Source of the DNA: Thermohahella caldifontis
GTDB taxonomy: Bacteria; Pseudomonadota; Gammaproteobacteria; Pseudomonadales; Oleiphilaceae
Assembly: GCF_041153465.1 (NCBI RefSeq)
Contig: NZ_CP154858.1
Coordinates: forward strand, 1,922,001-1,986,000
Direction: 5' to 3'
DNA: 64,000 bases
Shown: one piece after another, positions 44,471 to 55,000 of the stretch
How positions within the stretch are numbered: position 1 is the stretch's first letter
Layout of the letters: each line of letters opens with the position of its first letter
Program-made: the position numbers and the translations under genes
The notes under the pieces: generated by a model
What the model saw: only the letters and a program-made list of their open reading frames with translations
Told to the model about the DNA's origin: nothing
Databases searched by the model: none

Positions 44471-44709
44471 GAAGTCGTGTCGTAGTGGTTCTGGCTGTCG
44501 GGTATCTGGTTTAACATCGGGGTTGGCCGCCCTTCGCTAGAACCCAGTTAACCGGCTTTATTTGGTGCAGCTGTTCCGGTGCCAATAGAAAAATCGAAAT
44601 AGGGCTCACATCAATCTTCTTGCTGTGGTGTGCCCATCGAGAATTCAGTACAGTCTGAGACACAGGCAACAACCGAAGGGAATCACAAAAGTTTGGTGGT
44701 GTCAGTAAC
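44471..44709. other. Remnant between last attC and IS element
   Basis: About 240 bases with no convincing gene. It may be a fifth, non-coding or decayed cassette whose far end was separated or lost when the IS inserted at 44709/44710. Confidence 0.4.
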
Positions 44710-44748
44710 TGATCTTGCCCAGCAATAGTGGACACCTCATTAAGCGAG
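44710..44748 (+). repeat. IS3-family left inverted repeat
   Basis: Starts TGATCTTGCCCAGCAA; matches the reverse complement of 45927-45965 at 28 of 39 positions, with the block GGACAC and TAAGCGA fully kept. Confidence 0.85.
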
Positions 44749-44772
44749 TACACTACGCTACAGAGGTGAACC

Positions 44773-45072
44773 ATGGCAAGAAAGAACACACAAGGTAAAT
44801 CAACACGCAAGCGCTACTCCGAGGACTTCAAGAAGGAGGCGCTGGCGTTGGCTGACAGCGTTGGCATCAGTGCGGCAGCCAAAGACCTGGGATTGCACGA
44901 ATCACAGCTGTATAACTGGCGCAGCAAGGCCAGGCAGGCCCAGGGCCAGAGCGAGGCCGAACAGCAGCTCGCCGCGGAAAACGCCCGCCTCAAGCGGCAA
45001 CTGGCACAACAGGCAGAGGAGCTGGCCATTTTAAAAAAGGCGGCGGCGTACTTCGCCAAGAGCCTGAAGTGA
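44773..45072 (+). CDS. IS3-family transposase OrfA
   Basis: A 99-residue DNA-binding protein. The N-terminal helix-turn-helix (RYSEDFKKEALALADSVGISAAAKDLGLHESQLYNWRSKA) recognises the IS ends, and a leucine-zipper coiled coil follows (AAENARLKRQLAQQAEELAILKKAAAYF). A GAGGT-type site precedes the ATG. The A6G heptamer at 45033-45039 is in the right phase for a -1 shift into orfB, producing the OrfAB transposase. OrfA alone normally restrains transposition. Confidence 0.93.
   Translation: MARKNTQGKSTRKRYSEDFKKEALALADSVGISAAAKDLGLHESQLYNWRSKARQAQGQSEAEQQLAAENARLKRQLAQQAEELAILKKAAAYFAKSLK
45033..45039 (+). promoter_or_regulatory. Programmed -1 frameshift site A AAA AAG
   Basis: In the orfA frame the codons read TTA AAA AAG, so the heptamer A-AAA-AAG is correctly phased. 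The -1 frame is open from here into orfB without a stop. This is the standard IS3-family arrangement. Confidence 0.85.
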
Positions 45073-45935
45073 AGTACGTGTTCATGCAGGCACATGAAGG
45101 AGAGTTCCGCCTGAAAACGATGAGCCGTGTTCTGTGTGTTTCACGCAGTGGCTATTACGCCTGGCGCCGCAGGCAGGTGGCACGCTCTGCGCGTCAGCAG
45201 CGCCGTGAAGCAACAGATCAGGCCGTCAGTGAGGCCTTCTGGCAGAAAAAGGGACGTTATGGTGCTCCCCGGCTGGTGGCAGAAATGGCCGAAAACGGAC
45301 ATGCCCTGAATCGCAAGACCATCGCAAAGAGCCTGCAGCGACAGGGCTTGCGTGCCAGAGCTGCCAGGAAGTTCAAAGCGACCACACAGTCGAAACACAA
45401 TCTGCCGGTTGCCCCGAATCTTCTGGAGCAGAAATTTGAGGCGACGGCACCCAACCAGAAGTGGGTGGGTGACATCACATACCTGTGGACGGACGAAGGA
45501 TGGCTGTATCTGGCAGTTGTGATTGACCTGTTCAGCCGGATGGTTGTGGGCTGGAGCATGTCTGAGCGCATGACAGCCGACCTTGTCTGTAATGCGCTTG
45601 GTATGGCGCTGTGGCGCAGGGGCATGCCCGAAGGCATGATCGTTCATTCCGACCGGGGAAGCCAGTATTGCTCCCGTGATTACCAGAAGCTGATCAGGGT
45701 GCACAATCTCAGGTGCAGCATGAGTGCGAAAGGCAACTGTTACGACAACGCCTGTGCCGAAAGCTTCTTCCATTCCCTGAAAGTGGAAGCCATACACGGG
45801 GAGCAATTCAGAACCCGAGAACAGATGCGAAGGGCTGTGTTTGAATACATTGAGGTGGATTACAATCGGGATCGCAGACACAGCGCCAACGGCAATCTGA
45901 GCCCGGCAAAATTTGAGACACTTAAAGTCGCTTAG
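45069..45935 (+). CDS. IS3-family transposase OrfB (DDE integrase core)
   Basis: A 288-residue catalytic part. Its N-terminal HTH_21 region (SRSGYYAWRRRQVARSARQQ) is followed by an rve integrase core with the DDE triad in WVGDITYLWTDEGWLYLAVVIDLFSR, VIHSDRGSQYCS and NCYDNACAESFFHSLKVE. It overlaps orfA by four bases and is mainly made as an OrfAB fusion by -1 frameshift. Its stop codon lies inside the right inverted repeat. Intact, so the element may be mobile. Confidence 0.94.
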   Translation: MKYVFMQAHEGEFRLKTMSRVLCVSRSGYYAWRRRQVARSARQQRREATDQAVSEAFWQKKGRYGAPRLVAEMAENGHALNRKTIAKSLQRQGLRARAARKFKATTQSKHNLPVAPNLLEQKFEATAPNQKWVGDITYLWTDEGWLYLAVVIDLFSRMVVGWSMSERMTADLVCNALGMALWRRGMPEGMIVHSDRGSQYCSRDYQKLIRVHNLRCSMSAKGNCYDNACAESFFHSLKVEAIHGEQFRTREQMRRAVFEYIEVDYNRDRRHSANGNLSPAKFETLKVA

Positions 45936-45965
45936 TTGAGTGTCCGTTGTTGGTGGGTAGGATCA
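45927..45965 (-). repeat. IS3-family right inverted repeat
   Basis: Reverse complement starts TGATCCTACCCACCAACAAC, pairing with 44710-44748. An AAC target repeat follows at 45966-45968. Confidence 0.85.
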
Positions 45966-46138
45966 AACAGAGTAATATGTCCACAAAATAACAGTTTGAG
46001 ATGTCCTCCCGGTAGGGGCTGCTGACATCCGCAACCCCTTGTGCCTGAGGGTGTGGGTGGTATTGTACAGGGTGGCGGGTCTGACGCCGTTTTCGGTCGC
46101 CACCTGCTTGTAGATGGGTGATCCTGTGGAGCGTCCCG
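45966..46138 (-). other. Possible transposase-like remnant beside the IS
   Basis: On the minus strand one frame reads YKQVATENGVRPATLYNTTH then LRHKGL, which resembles the helix-turn-helix of transposase or repressor proteins. It has no start or full domain, so it is at most a fragment of an older mobile element. Confidence 0.3.
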
Positions 46139-46696
46139 ATGCACGTTTCCGACCTTGCTAACGCATGTCCGGCACTTGCCCCGGCGGCACAACGCATGTG
46201 CACCCGGTTGTCAGACCTGCTGATTGCTCAGGCCCCCGAGCTTGCAGGCCGCCTCTCCGGAGTACCCTGTACCGTGCTCACCGATCCCGGGTTTCTGTCC
46301 CTGCGCGAGCACCTTGTGACCACACAGTGCCTGGATACCCTGGTTCTGCTGCCGGATCACACCGGCTATGCGCCGGATCCGGTTTGTGCCCTGCTGATTC
46401 TGAACGTAACGCCAAATCCGCAGGAAATACTGATGGTGGATCTGACTTCGGATCTGGCGTGCGCACCCTGCAGCGTCGAACCGTTACGTACCACAACCGA
46501 CAGGCTCCTCAGGCTCTGGCAGCGTGTCCGCTCAGTGGCCCTCCTCCCGGATGAGGTCAGCTCTCCGGTCTGTTATGCCCATGAGTTTCGTTCACCGCCC
46601 TGTGTGGTGATCGAGACCGGACGCGCGGCACTCGTCAGTCCCGAAGCCATCCGGGCACACCATTTCAGCCTGGATGTCCCGGTGTACCTGGCCTGA
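46139..46696 (+). CDS. Hypothetical protein between the IS element and recD
   Basis: I do not recognise this 185-residue protein. It begins MHVSDLANACPALAPAAQRMCTRLSDLLIAQAPELAG from an ATG at 46139 with GGAGC upstream; a longer reading from 46118 lacks support. It has no signal peptide or membrane span, and seven cysteines, including a CAPC pair (DLACAPCSVEPL). Its GC-rich codon use matches the chromosome, not the integron cassettes, so it is probably a resident gene marking the right side of the island. It is convergent with recD. Confidence 0.6.
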   Translation: MHVSDLANACPALAPAAQRMCTRLSDLLIAQAPELAGRLSGVPCTVLTDPGFLSLREHLVTTQCLDTLVLLPDHTGYAPDPVCALLILNVTPNPQEILMVDLTSDLACAPCSVEPLRTTTDRLLRLWQRVRSVALLPDEVSSPVCYAHEFRSPPCVVIETGRAALVSPEAIRAHHFSLDVPVYLA

Positions 46697-46746
46697 GACT
46701 GAGACGCAGGCTTCAGCGAACAGCCGAGAGGCTCAGACGGTACGGC

Positions 46747-48584
46747 CTACCGCAACACACGTTCCAACGCCTGCCGCAATCCGCCTTCGCGCTCGATGCG
46801 CCGTTCCACACCGGTCTGCCAGACATCTGCGCTGGCCAGAAGGGTAAGTCGCCGCTTTGCACGGGTCAGGCCGGTGAAGATCAGCTCCCGGCTGAGCAGA
46901 CGTTCGGCGTCTTCCGGCAGGAGCATCAGGACCTCGTCGAACTCCGAGCCCTGCGTCTTGTGGATGGTCATGGCGAAGACGGTTTCCACTTCCGGCAGGC
47001 GGTGAACGGGGAATGTCCGGTAGCCTGTGCCGGATTCCGATTCGAACAGGGCCACTTTCTGTCCGTCCTGTTCCCAGATCAGCCCCACGTCACCGTTGAA
47101 CAGCCCGACGCCGTAATGGTTGCGGGTCACCATGATGGGACGCCCCTGGTACCAGGGCCCCGAAGCCGTGCCGGCCCCCACCCCCAGGTGCTGCTCGATC
47201 AGCGGGTTGAGCTGCTCCACCCCCCAGGGGCCCTGACGCAAAGGCGTCAGCACCCGGAAGGTCTTGAGCGCCTCGAAGGCTTCGTCCGGTGTTTTGGCCT
47301 GCAACAACCGGCGCCAGTGAGACTTGCCGGCGTCGAGGAGGGTTTGCGCTTCCCAGAGCGGATGCCAGCACAGGTCCTCCGCGGGGGGATTGGCCAGAAT
47401 GTCGGCAGCCAGGGCCAGTTGCCCGTTCTGCAATGCCCGGGCGAGCCGCCCGATACCGCTGCCCGGATCAAAACGGCGGCTGTGGTACAGGGCGGTATGC
47501 CAGGGGGCGCCGACATGGGTCGACACAGGCACCGTCTGGCCAGTGACGGCCTCAATCCAACTCGCATCGTCCTTCAGGTAGTGTTCATCCGGTTCGCGCA
47601 CCAGCTCGGCAAGGATGCCGCCCACGCCCACCGCCGGGAGCTGATCCGGGTCGCCGATGAGGATCACGCGTGTCTTGTCCGGCAGCGCCCGGAACAGGGC
47701 CGTCATCAGCGGCAGATCCAGCATGGACACTTCATCCACCACCAGCACATCCAGATCCAGCGGCTTGTCTTCGCCATGGATGAAGCCGCCCGAACCACCG
47801 CGAACACCCAGCAGACGGTGTACGGTACAGGCTTCTTCCGGAATGGCACGGAGAAGTTGTGCATCCACGCCTTCATTGAGCAGCCGCTGTTTCTGCCCGA
47901 TGATGGACTCGGTCAGCCGCTGTGCGGCCTTTCCGGTGGGTGCGGCCAGGGCCATGGCCACCGGTCTGGCGGACAGGGCCGCGAGTGCCACCAGCAGCCG
48001 GGTGACGGTGGTGGTCTTGCCCGTACCCGGCCCGCCCGTGAGGACGGTCAGGGCGTGGCGCAGCGCATGAGCCACGGCAACACGCTGCCAGTCCACGTCC
48101 TCCGCCGACGTCCCCTTGAACAGCTGGCTGATCCGGGCCCGGACGGATGCCTCATCGGGCAGTTCCACCGGTTGCCGGTACTTGCGACCCAGCCGTTCGG
48201 CCAGCTCCTGCTCCAGCGTCCACATGCGCCGGGTGTATAGACGTGGCGGATCGTACTTCAGCGGCTCGGGATCGTCCGGCGAGACCGGCGACAGCTCGCT
48301 GAGCAGGGCATGCAATCGCTCCGGACCGGGAAATTGAAAGCCCTCCGGGGGGGTTCCGCTTGTGCGTCGGTCCAGAGCCGGGTACCGGCCAGACGGTTGA
48401 CATCCAGACACACGTGCCCTTCTGCCTGCGCCTGCAGCAGTGCCAGCGCGACGTGAGCCAGCAGCGTGCGGTCCGCGTCGTTTTCCAGATGATAGAGGGA
48501 CAACATCTCGGTGACGGCAGCCCACTGTCCGTAGTCCACCTCGCCCAGTCGCGCTGCCACATGTTTCCAGTCCTGTCGCTTCAT
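46747..48584 (-). CDS. recD: RecBCD exonuclease V alpha subunit RecD (frame-shifted)
   Basis: 5'-3' helicase subunit of the RecBCD double-strand-break repair complex, about 613 residues once repaired (E. coli 608). The N-terminus (MKRQDWKHVAARLGEVDYGQW) from the ATG at 48584 is in one frame. The helicase body is in the next frame: Walker A LTGGPGTGKTTTVTRLL, Walker B VLVVDEVSMLDLPL, DPDQLPAVGVG and FAMTIHKTQGSEFDEVLMLLP. The switch is at a seven-C run on the coding strand (48347-48353): AEPP then, with one more C, PEGFQFPGPERLH. The start overlaps the recB stop by four bases (ATGA). Confidence 0.92.
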
Positions 48585-51500
48585 GCCTCGGCCTCCCCCG
48601 CAAACAACGCATCCCAGCGGTGCAGCACCCCGACCGGCACACAGGTGACCGCCACACCGGTGCCGGTTTCGGGCGCCATGCCCCGCAGATACAGATAGAC
48701 CATCCCTCCCAGATGGCGTCCGGGATCGTAGTCCGGCAGGCGCTGCCGCAACAGCCGGTGCAGCGCCACGCTGTAGATGAGCCCCTGCAGGTCATAATGA
48801 TGCTCGGCCATGTTCTCCGCGATGGCGGCTGCGGAGTAGTCATCCGTCCGGCCTCCCAGCCAGGTGGATTTGTAGTCCGCCACCCAGTATCGTCCGTTGG
48901 CCTCGAAGATCAGGTCAATGAACCCGCGCATCATGCCTTCCACCGTTTTCAGACTCAGGTGGACCGGCTGGCCATCACGCCAGTCGGCCAGTGCCTCCTG
49001 AATCCGGTTGACGGAGGCATGAGTCGGGAAAAAGAACTCCGCTTCACGCAGGGTGCGTTCGGCAGGCAGGTCACGCAGCCTGACCGGGCCTTCCGGCAGC
49101 GGTATGGGCGTGTCCAGGACTTCATCCATCCACTGCGTCAGTTCATCGCGGTCCTGTGGGTCCAGTCCGGCCCCCTGCGCCCAGGTGTCCGCGAGAGCCG
49201 GCCAGTCGGGCCGGGTGAAATCCGCATGTTCCAGCAGGGCGTGGAGAATTTCACCGGTCTGGGCGCCCGGCCTCATGCGAAAGCGCAGGGGTAGCGGCTG
49301 CGCCGGCCCGGTGACGGCCCGGTCGTCATCATCCCGTTCGGGGCGGATCTGTTGTTCGGGGTCGTGCAGTCCGCGGGCCAGGGCGGTGAAGGACAGAACG
49401 CGCCAGTGCCGGTCTATATTGCCGTTAAACGGCTTGTGGACCAGCACGGTTTCATTGGTCAGGTCTGCGCCAGTGGACGCGGACTCATTTTCTGTCGTTG
49501 AACGCGCCGGCCTGAGGGTGGCAGCGTCTTCCAGCACCCGGATGGCCGAAGGGTGGGCTTCGGCCAGGGTCTTCAGTTGTCCGAACGCACCGGCACCGCC
49601 CAGCGCTGCGGCGAGAGGCGGCGGCAGGCTCCCTCCCCGTGTGGTTTTTTCCTGCCCGAGCCAGGGCATGTAACAGCGGTAGATGGGCCGGGTCAGTGCC
49701 ACATAGAACAGCCGCATGGACTCCTCTTCCGCTTCCCGGGTGTCTCTTTCCTTCACGGATGGGTCAGAAATCAGTCCCAGTTCCAGCCCGTCCCTGCCGG
49801 GAATGACCGCGACACTGCCGGTTCTGTTCGACTCGGTGTAATCCGCGAACGGCAGGAAGACCACCGGGAATTCCAGCCCCTTGGCGCCGTGCATGGTCAT
49901 GACGGTGATGACATCATCATCCCGCTCCAGCCGCAATTCTGTCCCTTCCGGTTCGGCAGCAGGGTTGGCGAGCGCGCTTTCCAGCCAGGCAAGCTGATCT
50001 TCAGGCGCCGGATGTTTCAGCGCCGCCTGCTGCATGAGTTCGGCAAGATGGAACAGGTTGGTCAGGCTCCGGTGGGAGCTTTGATCCTGCAAGCAGTAGT
50101 AGCCGAAAAATGCCTCGTGGAGCATGGCCAGTACCCTGCCCCGTTGCCAGAGCTCACGCCAGCGGACAAAACGCTCATACCAGGTCTGCCACGCCTCGGG
50201 GTCTTCCTTCAGGCGAAAGAGTGCCTGTGTGTTCAGGCCTGCCCAGGGGGTGGCCAGCGCCGTCAGGAAGGCCTGCTCCTGTTCCGCATGGAGCACACCG
50301 CGCAGGAAGAACCGCAAATGGGTAGCCTCCGGCGTTTCAAAAACCCGCTTGCGGGACTTCGCAGCCGCTGCCGTGAGCCCTGCTTCCCGCAAGGCCTGCA
50401 TGACCATTTCCGCCTGACCATGACTGCGAACCAGAAAGGCCATGTCCCTGCCACGCAGCGGCCTGGTTTCATTCTCACCGCGGATCTGCGCCTCCTGCAA
50501 GAGACGGCGGGCTTCCTGTGCGCACCACGCACAGGCCAGGCGCTTGAGCTCATCGGCGGACAGTTCCTTGTCGTCATCCTGATCTTTATCCGCCCCGTTT
50601 TCATGCAAGACAGGAATCACCACGGCTGCATCCGTCTGGCCGGGATCGATCAGCGTGCCCAGCTTGTGCGGCGACTGGGCTGCGGTCACCGGTTGATAGC
50701 GGATACCCACCTGCCCGAACACGTCTTCTCTGGCGCTGAATATGGCGTTATAGGCCTCCACCATCTGCGCGGTGGAGCGCCAGTTGCCCCCCAGTGTCCA
50801 GGCCTGATCTGCCTGCTCGCGGGCCCGGAGGTACGTATGCACATCCCCGCCGCGGAAGCGGTAGATGGCCTGCTTGGGGTCGCCGATCATGAACAGGCCG
50901 TGTTCATCCCTGACGCGCGCCAGGGTGTAGAAGATATCGAACTGGGCCCGGTCCGTATCCTGAAATTCATCCACCAGCATGACCGGATAACGTTTTGCCA
51001 GCGCCCGGGCGAGCATGGAGTCCGGCTCCCGTGCCACCGCTTCGTGCACCCGCTGGATCATGGCGCTGAAGTCCATGACGTTCCGCTGGCGGCGCAACCA
51101 TTCCACCCGCTCCCTTATCCAGCGGACAGCTTCCCGGACCGCGGCTTTTCCGGACCGTTGCGCCATCTCCCGGACCCGTGCCTTGAGTTGGTCGAAGGGC
51201 GCGCCCTCAGCCGTGACCGCCTTGAAATGCTTTGAACGCGGATTGGGGGAAAGGGTGCTTCGTCCTGAATCGCCCGCAGCAGTTCCGGGTCCGCCTCGCC
51301 GTCATCCGAAACAAAGCGCTCCAGGAGCGGCTCGAAAGCGGCAAGCCATTGTGCAAACTTTTCCGCGTCCTGTGTGGGTTTGGGTCGTCTGGCGTCCTCC
51401 TGAAGCGCACCCTGGATGTCTGCGCGCACCTGTGCCACCAGTCGCCCGAGCTCTGCGGGTGACATCACTGCCTCGTCATCTTCCGGCAGCCGGACCAGGG

Positions 51501-52083
51501 TATTGCCGAGTGCCGCCTTCAGGGCCCCGACACAGGCCTCCGGTGTGGGCCACAGTTCGCGGGTGTAATGATATTGATCCGGATCGTCCGTCAGGAGACG
51601 GTAGTAATCCCTGGCGGCCTCAATCAGAAGGCGGTCACCGTCCGTCTCGACCTCCTGGTCAAAGGGCTCCCCGCTCTGAAAGGCCTGTTCCTTCAGCACT
51701 CGCGAGCAAAAGCCATGGATGGTGTGGATCTCTGCCAGATCCAGATCCTGTGAGGCCGAGGCCAGGAGCAACCGCGCTGTTGCGGCGTCATGCCGTGCAA
51801 ACAACCATTGCTCAAAGGGATCCTCGGTGGTTTGTGTGGCCCACCTGGCGTTGAGCTGGACCAGGTATTCTCCGATGCGCCCCCGGAGTTCCTGAGTGGC
51901 GGCTTCGGTAAAGGTCACCACCAGGATATCGCGTACAGTCAGTTTTTTCTCAAGCAGTGCCCGTACAAACAGGCGGGTAATGTTGTAGGTTTTGCCCGTA
52001 CCGGCGGAGGCTTCGATCAGATGCACGCCGGAAAGGGGCACCGCGGTCAGGTCCAGTGTCTGCATGTTGTGCGTCCCGGTCAT
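48581..52083 (-). CDS. recB: RecBCD exonuclease V beta subunit RecB (frame-shifted)
   Basis: 3'-5' helicase and nuclease subunit, about 1167 residues once repaired (E. coli 1180). It has Walker A EASAGTGKT, VVTFTEAATQELRGRI, Walker B VMLVDEFQDTDRAQFDIFYTL, GDPKQAIYRFRGGDVHTYL, MHGAKGLEFPVVFLPF and a C-terminal nuclease domain whose metal ligands are in GFIDLIFEANGRYWVADYKSTWL. The frame breaks at a five-C coding-strand run (51245-51249): DEAPFPP, then with one more C, NPRSKHFKAVTAEGAPFDQL. Both halves are otherwise collinear with RecB. It overlaps recC and recD by four bases each. Confidence 0.93.
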
Positions 52084-55000
52084 TGGCTGTCCCCTTCACT
52101 GAACAGTGTCCAGAGCGATGCCAGTACCTGTGCCCAGTCATCCTGCCAATCCGGCCGGACTGACCAGAACAGGGCATAAGGCATCTTTTCACCGTTCGGG
52201 CGCGAATTGTCGCTCCACCCCTCTGACGCCATCCACCACTTCTCCCAGGTCGCGGGGACATCCAGTGCCTTGAGGCCATCCCTTTTCTGTTCGTTGAACC
52301 AGGCATCCAGTGGCAGGGGAACCGGTGCGGACCAGAATACATGGAGCAGATCGACCAACCGGTTCAGCAACTCAAGCGCCTGCGGGCCCGAAAGGTTGAC
52401 CGGGGGACAGCTGTATTCGTCCACTTTGTCCCCGGCGCGCCCCAATACCCGAATCCCGGCATTCGCCAGATCGTCTTCACCGGCAGCCTTCAGTATCCGG
52501 GCCAGGAGCCGGGCCTGAACACGATGCTTGCCCTTGAGGCGCGAGGGGCTGGCCAGAAAGATCTCTTTGTCCGCCTTCCAGAATCCAACCTGCAAAGTGT
52601 GGCCGTTATCCAGCATGACCTGGCGCTCCGTCCACTGTGGTGCGTGGCCTCCCGCTGCGGTCCGTAACGCCTGAGCCATGTCCTCGGCCACCCGTATCTC
52701 CGTGTCCAGCAGTGCTTCGGGATCCGGCGACGCCGGCAACAGCCCGCCATACATCACCTGTTTTCTCAGCTCCGGCAACCGATCCGGCGCCTTCAGGGAC
52801 TCCCGCAGCCAACGGTCACGAATTTGCCAGCCTTCCAGTCCGCCCAGCACAAACGGCTCGGCCTCAGGGTCCCGTTCCACCTCATCCAGCTTCAGTCCCA
52901 GTACCTGCCTGGCAAACTGGCCGACCGGATCGTCCAGCAGCTTGACGATGAAGTCCAGCGTCAGGACTTCGGGCAGCCGGACCTGCAGGGGCGTGCTTTC
53001 CGGTTCGCCGGGCGGCTCGCCTTCTGCAATGCCGGAAAGGTGCTGTGCGACCTTCAGCCAGCGCGCATCATGGGATTGCAGCGGTGCCCCCGGTGTGTAA
53101 TGGGCCGGATCAAAGGGCTGCAGGGGCAACTGTACCGGCCGTTCAATCCCCACAACATCCATCAGGGTCTTCAGCGGCCAGGCCGGTTCACAGACACTGT
53201 CGTCCCGGATGGAGCGGCCCACGTAGCTGAGATAGAGGCCGTCCCGGGCGGAGAGAATGGACTCCAGGAACAGATAGAGGTCATCATCCCGCCGTGAGCG
53301 GTCCCCCCAACGTGGGGCTTCGGCCATCTTGTCAAAGGGCAGCGGCGGCCGGTTGCGAGGAAAGCTGTCCGCAGAGAGGCCGAGCAGGCAGACAATCCTG
53401 AATGGCACACTGCGCAGCGGCACCAGGGAACAGAAGGTCACACGACCGGCGAGGTATCCGCCCTGCACCTGATGATCGCCCAGCGACCGCCGCAGCGCGG
53501 CGCGTACCACGGCCAGGGGCAGCGGCGCGCTGACACCGGCCCGCTGGACAGCCTGCACCCAGGCACGCAGAGCATCACGGATCTGTTGCCAACTGGCACC
53601 GGTGTCCGGCGTCTCGGCATAGAGGTCCTGAAGGGTCTCGAGCAGCAGCACCGACCACGCCTCCGCGGTGCGTTCCTGACACAATGCCCGGCGGGCCGCC
53701 TGCAGGTGGTCGATAAACTGCATCACCTTGCCCGCCAGGGAGAGGGCCTCGGCGTCCGGAACATCCGGCACCGTGACCAGTTGCGCGCCCTCCAGCACCA
53801 CCGGCGCATCGCCCATCACGGCACCCAGCAGCAGGCGCCGCAACCCCTGCAGCCAGGTAAACTGGTCACGCGGCGGCAGTCCCTGTGATCTGAGGTGTTC
53901 TGCATCCAGGCCGCGGTAGATGGCCGCCTGATCCATCCACTGTTCAATACGCTGCAATGCGTCCTCACCCCAGCCCCAGCGCGACCGGGCTGCGGGCAGG
54001 CGCATCTGATCCAGTACCCAGCCCCTTTCGAGCCGGGACTCGGGCAGACTCAGCAACGCCAGGAAGGCGCGGATCAGCGGGTCGGCATCCGCGGCACGGC
54101 GGTCAGACAACGTGGCAGGCAGCCGGGTGTCCTGCGTGCTGCCCGTCAGGTCGAAGACCGCTTCGACCACGGGCGCATAACGCTCGATTTCAGGGGTCAT
54201 CACCACGACGTCCCGGGGCTTCAGCGTGGGATCCGCCTCGAAACGCGCCAGAAGCCAGTCATGCAGGGCCTGTACTTCGCGCAGCGGACTGTGGGCGGAG
54301 ACGATCTGAAAGCTGCCATCCATCTGCCCGGTTCGGGCACGCTCCGGCTCCAGTGTCAGCAACGAGCCCTGCAGGGCAGCCAGCGTATGTGAAGCCTGTG
54401 GCTCGACCCAGACCTGCTGCCCTGATCCCGTGTCCCGCTCCGCCAGCGAGTTGAGCCAGGCCTGCCCCTGACGACCGAGCTGGGCCAGCAGCGGGTGCCC
54501 CTCCTGCAGTGAGAGGGTTTCCGTATCCGGCGGCGTGACGGGCTGGCCCAGACGCAGTGCCCGGGCCGCTTCGCCGAGCTGCTGACGCCGCGACCGCAGG
54601 TCGCCCCACCAGGCCTCGGAAGGGTTGAGTACGTATACATGCACATCCTGGGTCTGTGCCAGCGCATCCAGCAGTTCCAGCCAGACCGGCGGCAGCATGT
54701 GCAGTGCAAACAGGCGCAGGGTGTCGGCGCTCATCCCGGCCGGTCTGCCCCGGGCGGCCTCCAGGGCGGCATGGAGCTGATCCACAGGGGTCGTCTCGCC
54801 GCCGGCCAGTGCACGCCACAGGCAGGCCTGCCAGTCATTCGGGTCTTCGCCGGCCTGCCATTTGCGCAGCATGTCGGGCCGGTACATGAGGTACTGTTCG
54901 AACAGGTCTGCAATTTCCGCGGCCAGCTGGTAGCGACCTCCGGCAGACCGGGTGCGCTCGATATAACGGCGCGGCACCTCGAACACGGGATCGGATGCCC

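Larger units (their letters stand above)
44710..45965 (+). mobile_element. IS3-family insertion sequence
   Basis: A complete-looking 1256-base element with TG...CA ends, imperfect 39-base terminal inverted repeats (28 of 39 matching), a 3-base AAC direct repeat on both sides (44707-44709 and 45966-45968), and overlapping orfA and orfB with an A6G slippery site. All parts expected of an active IS3-family element are present. Confidence 0.92.

Noticed and set aside
44511..44810. 99-codon minus-strand frame in the array remnant
   Set aside because: Runs into the IS end and orfA antisense, with no recognisable domain or ribosome site.
45922..46203. Minus-strand frames with CRRGKC-type sequence
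   Set aside because: Short, antisense to the IS end and the next gene start, no ribosome site.
49553..51235. 560-codon plus-strand frame
   Set aside because: Antisense of recB.
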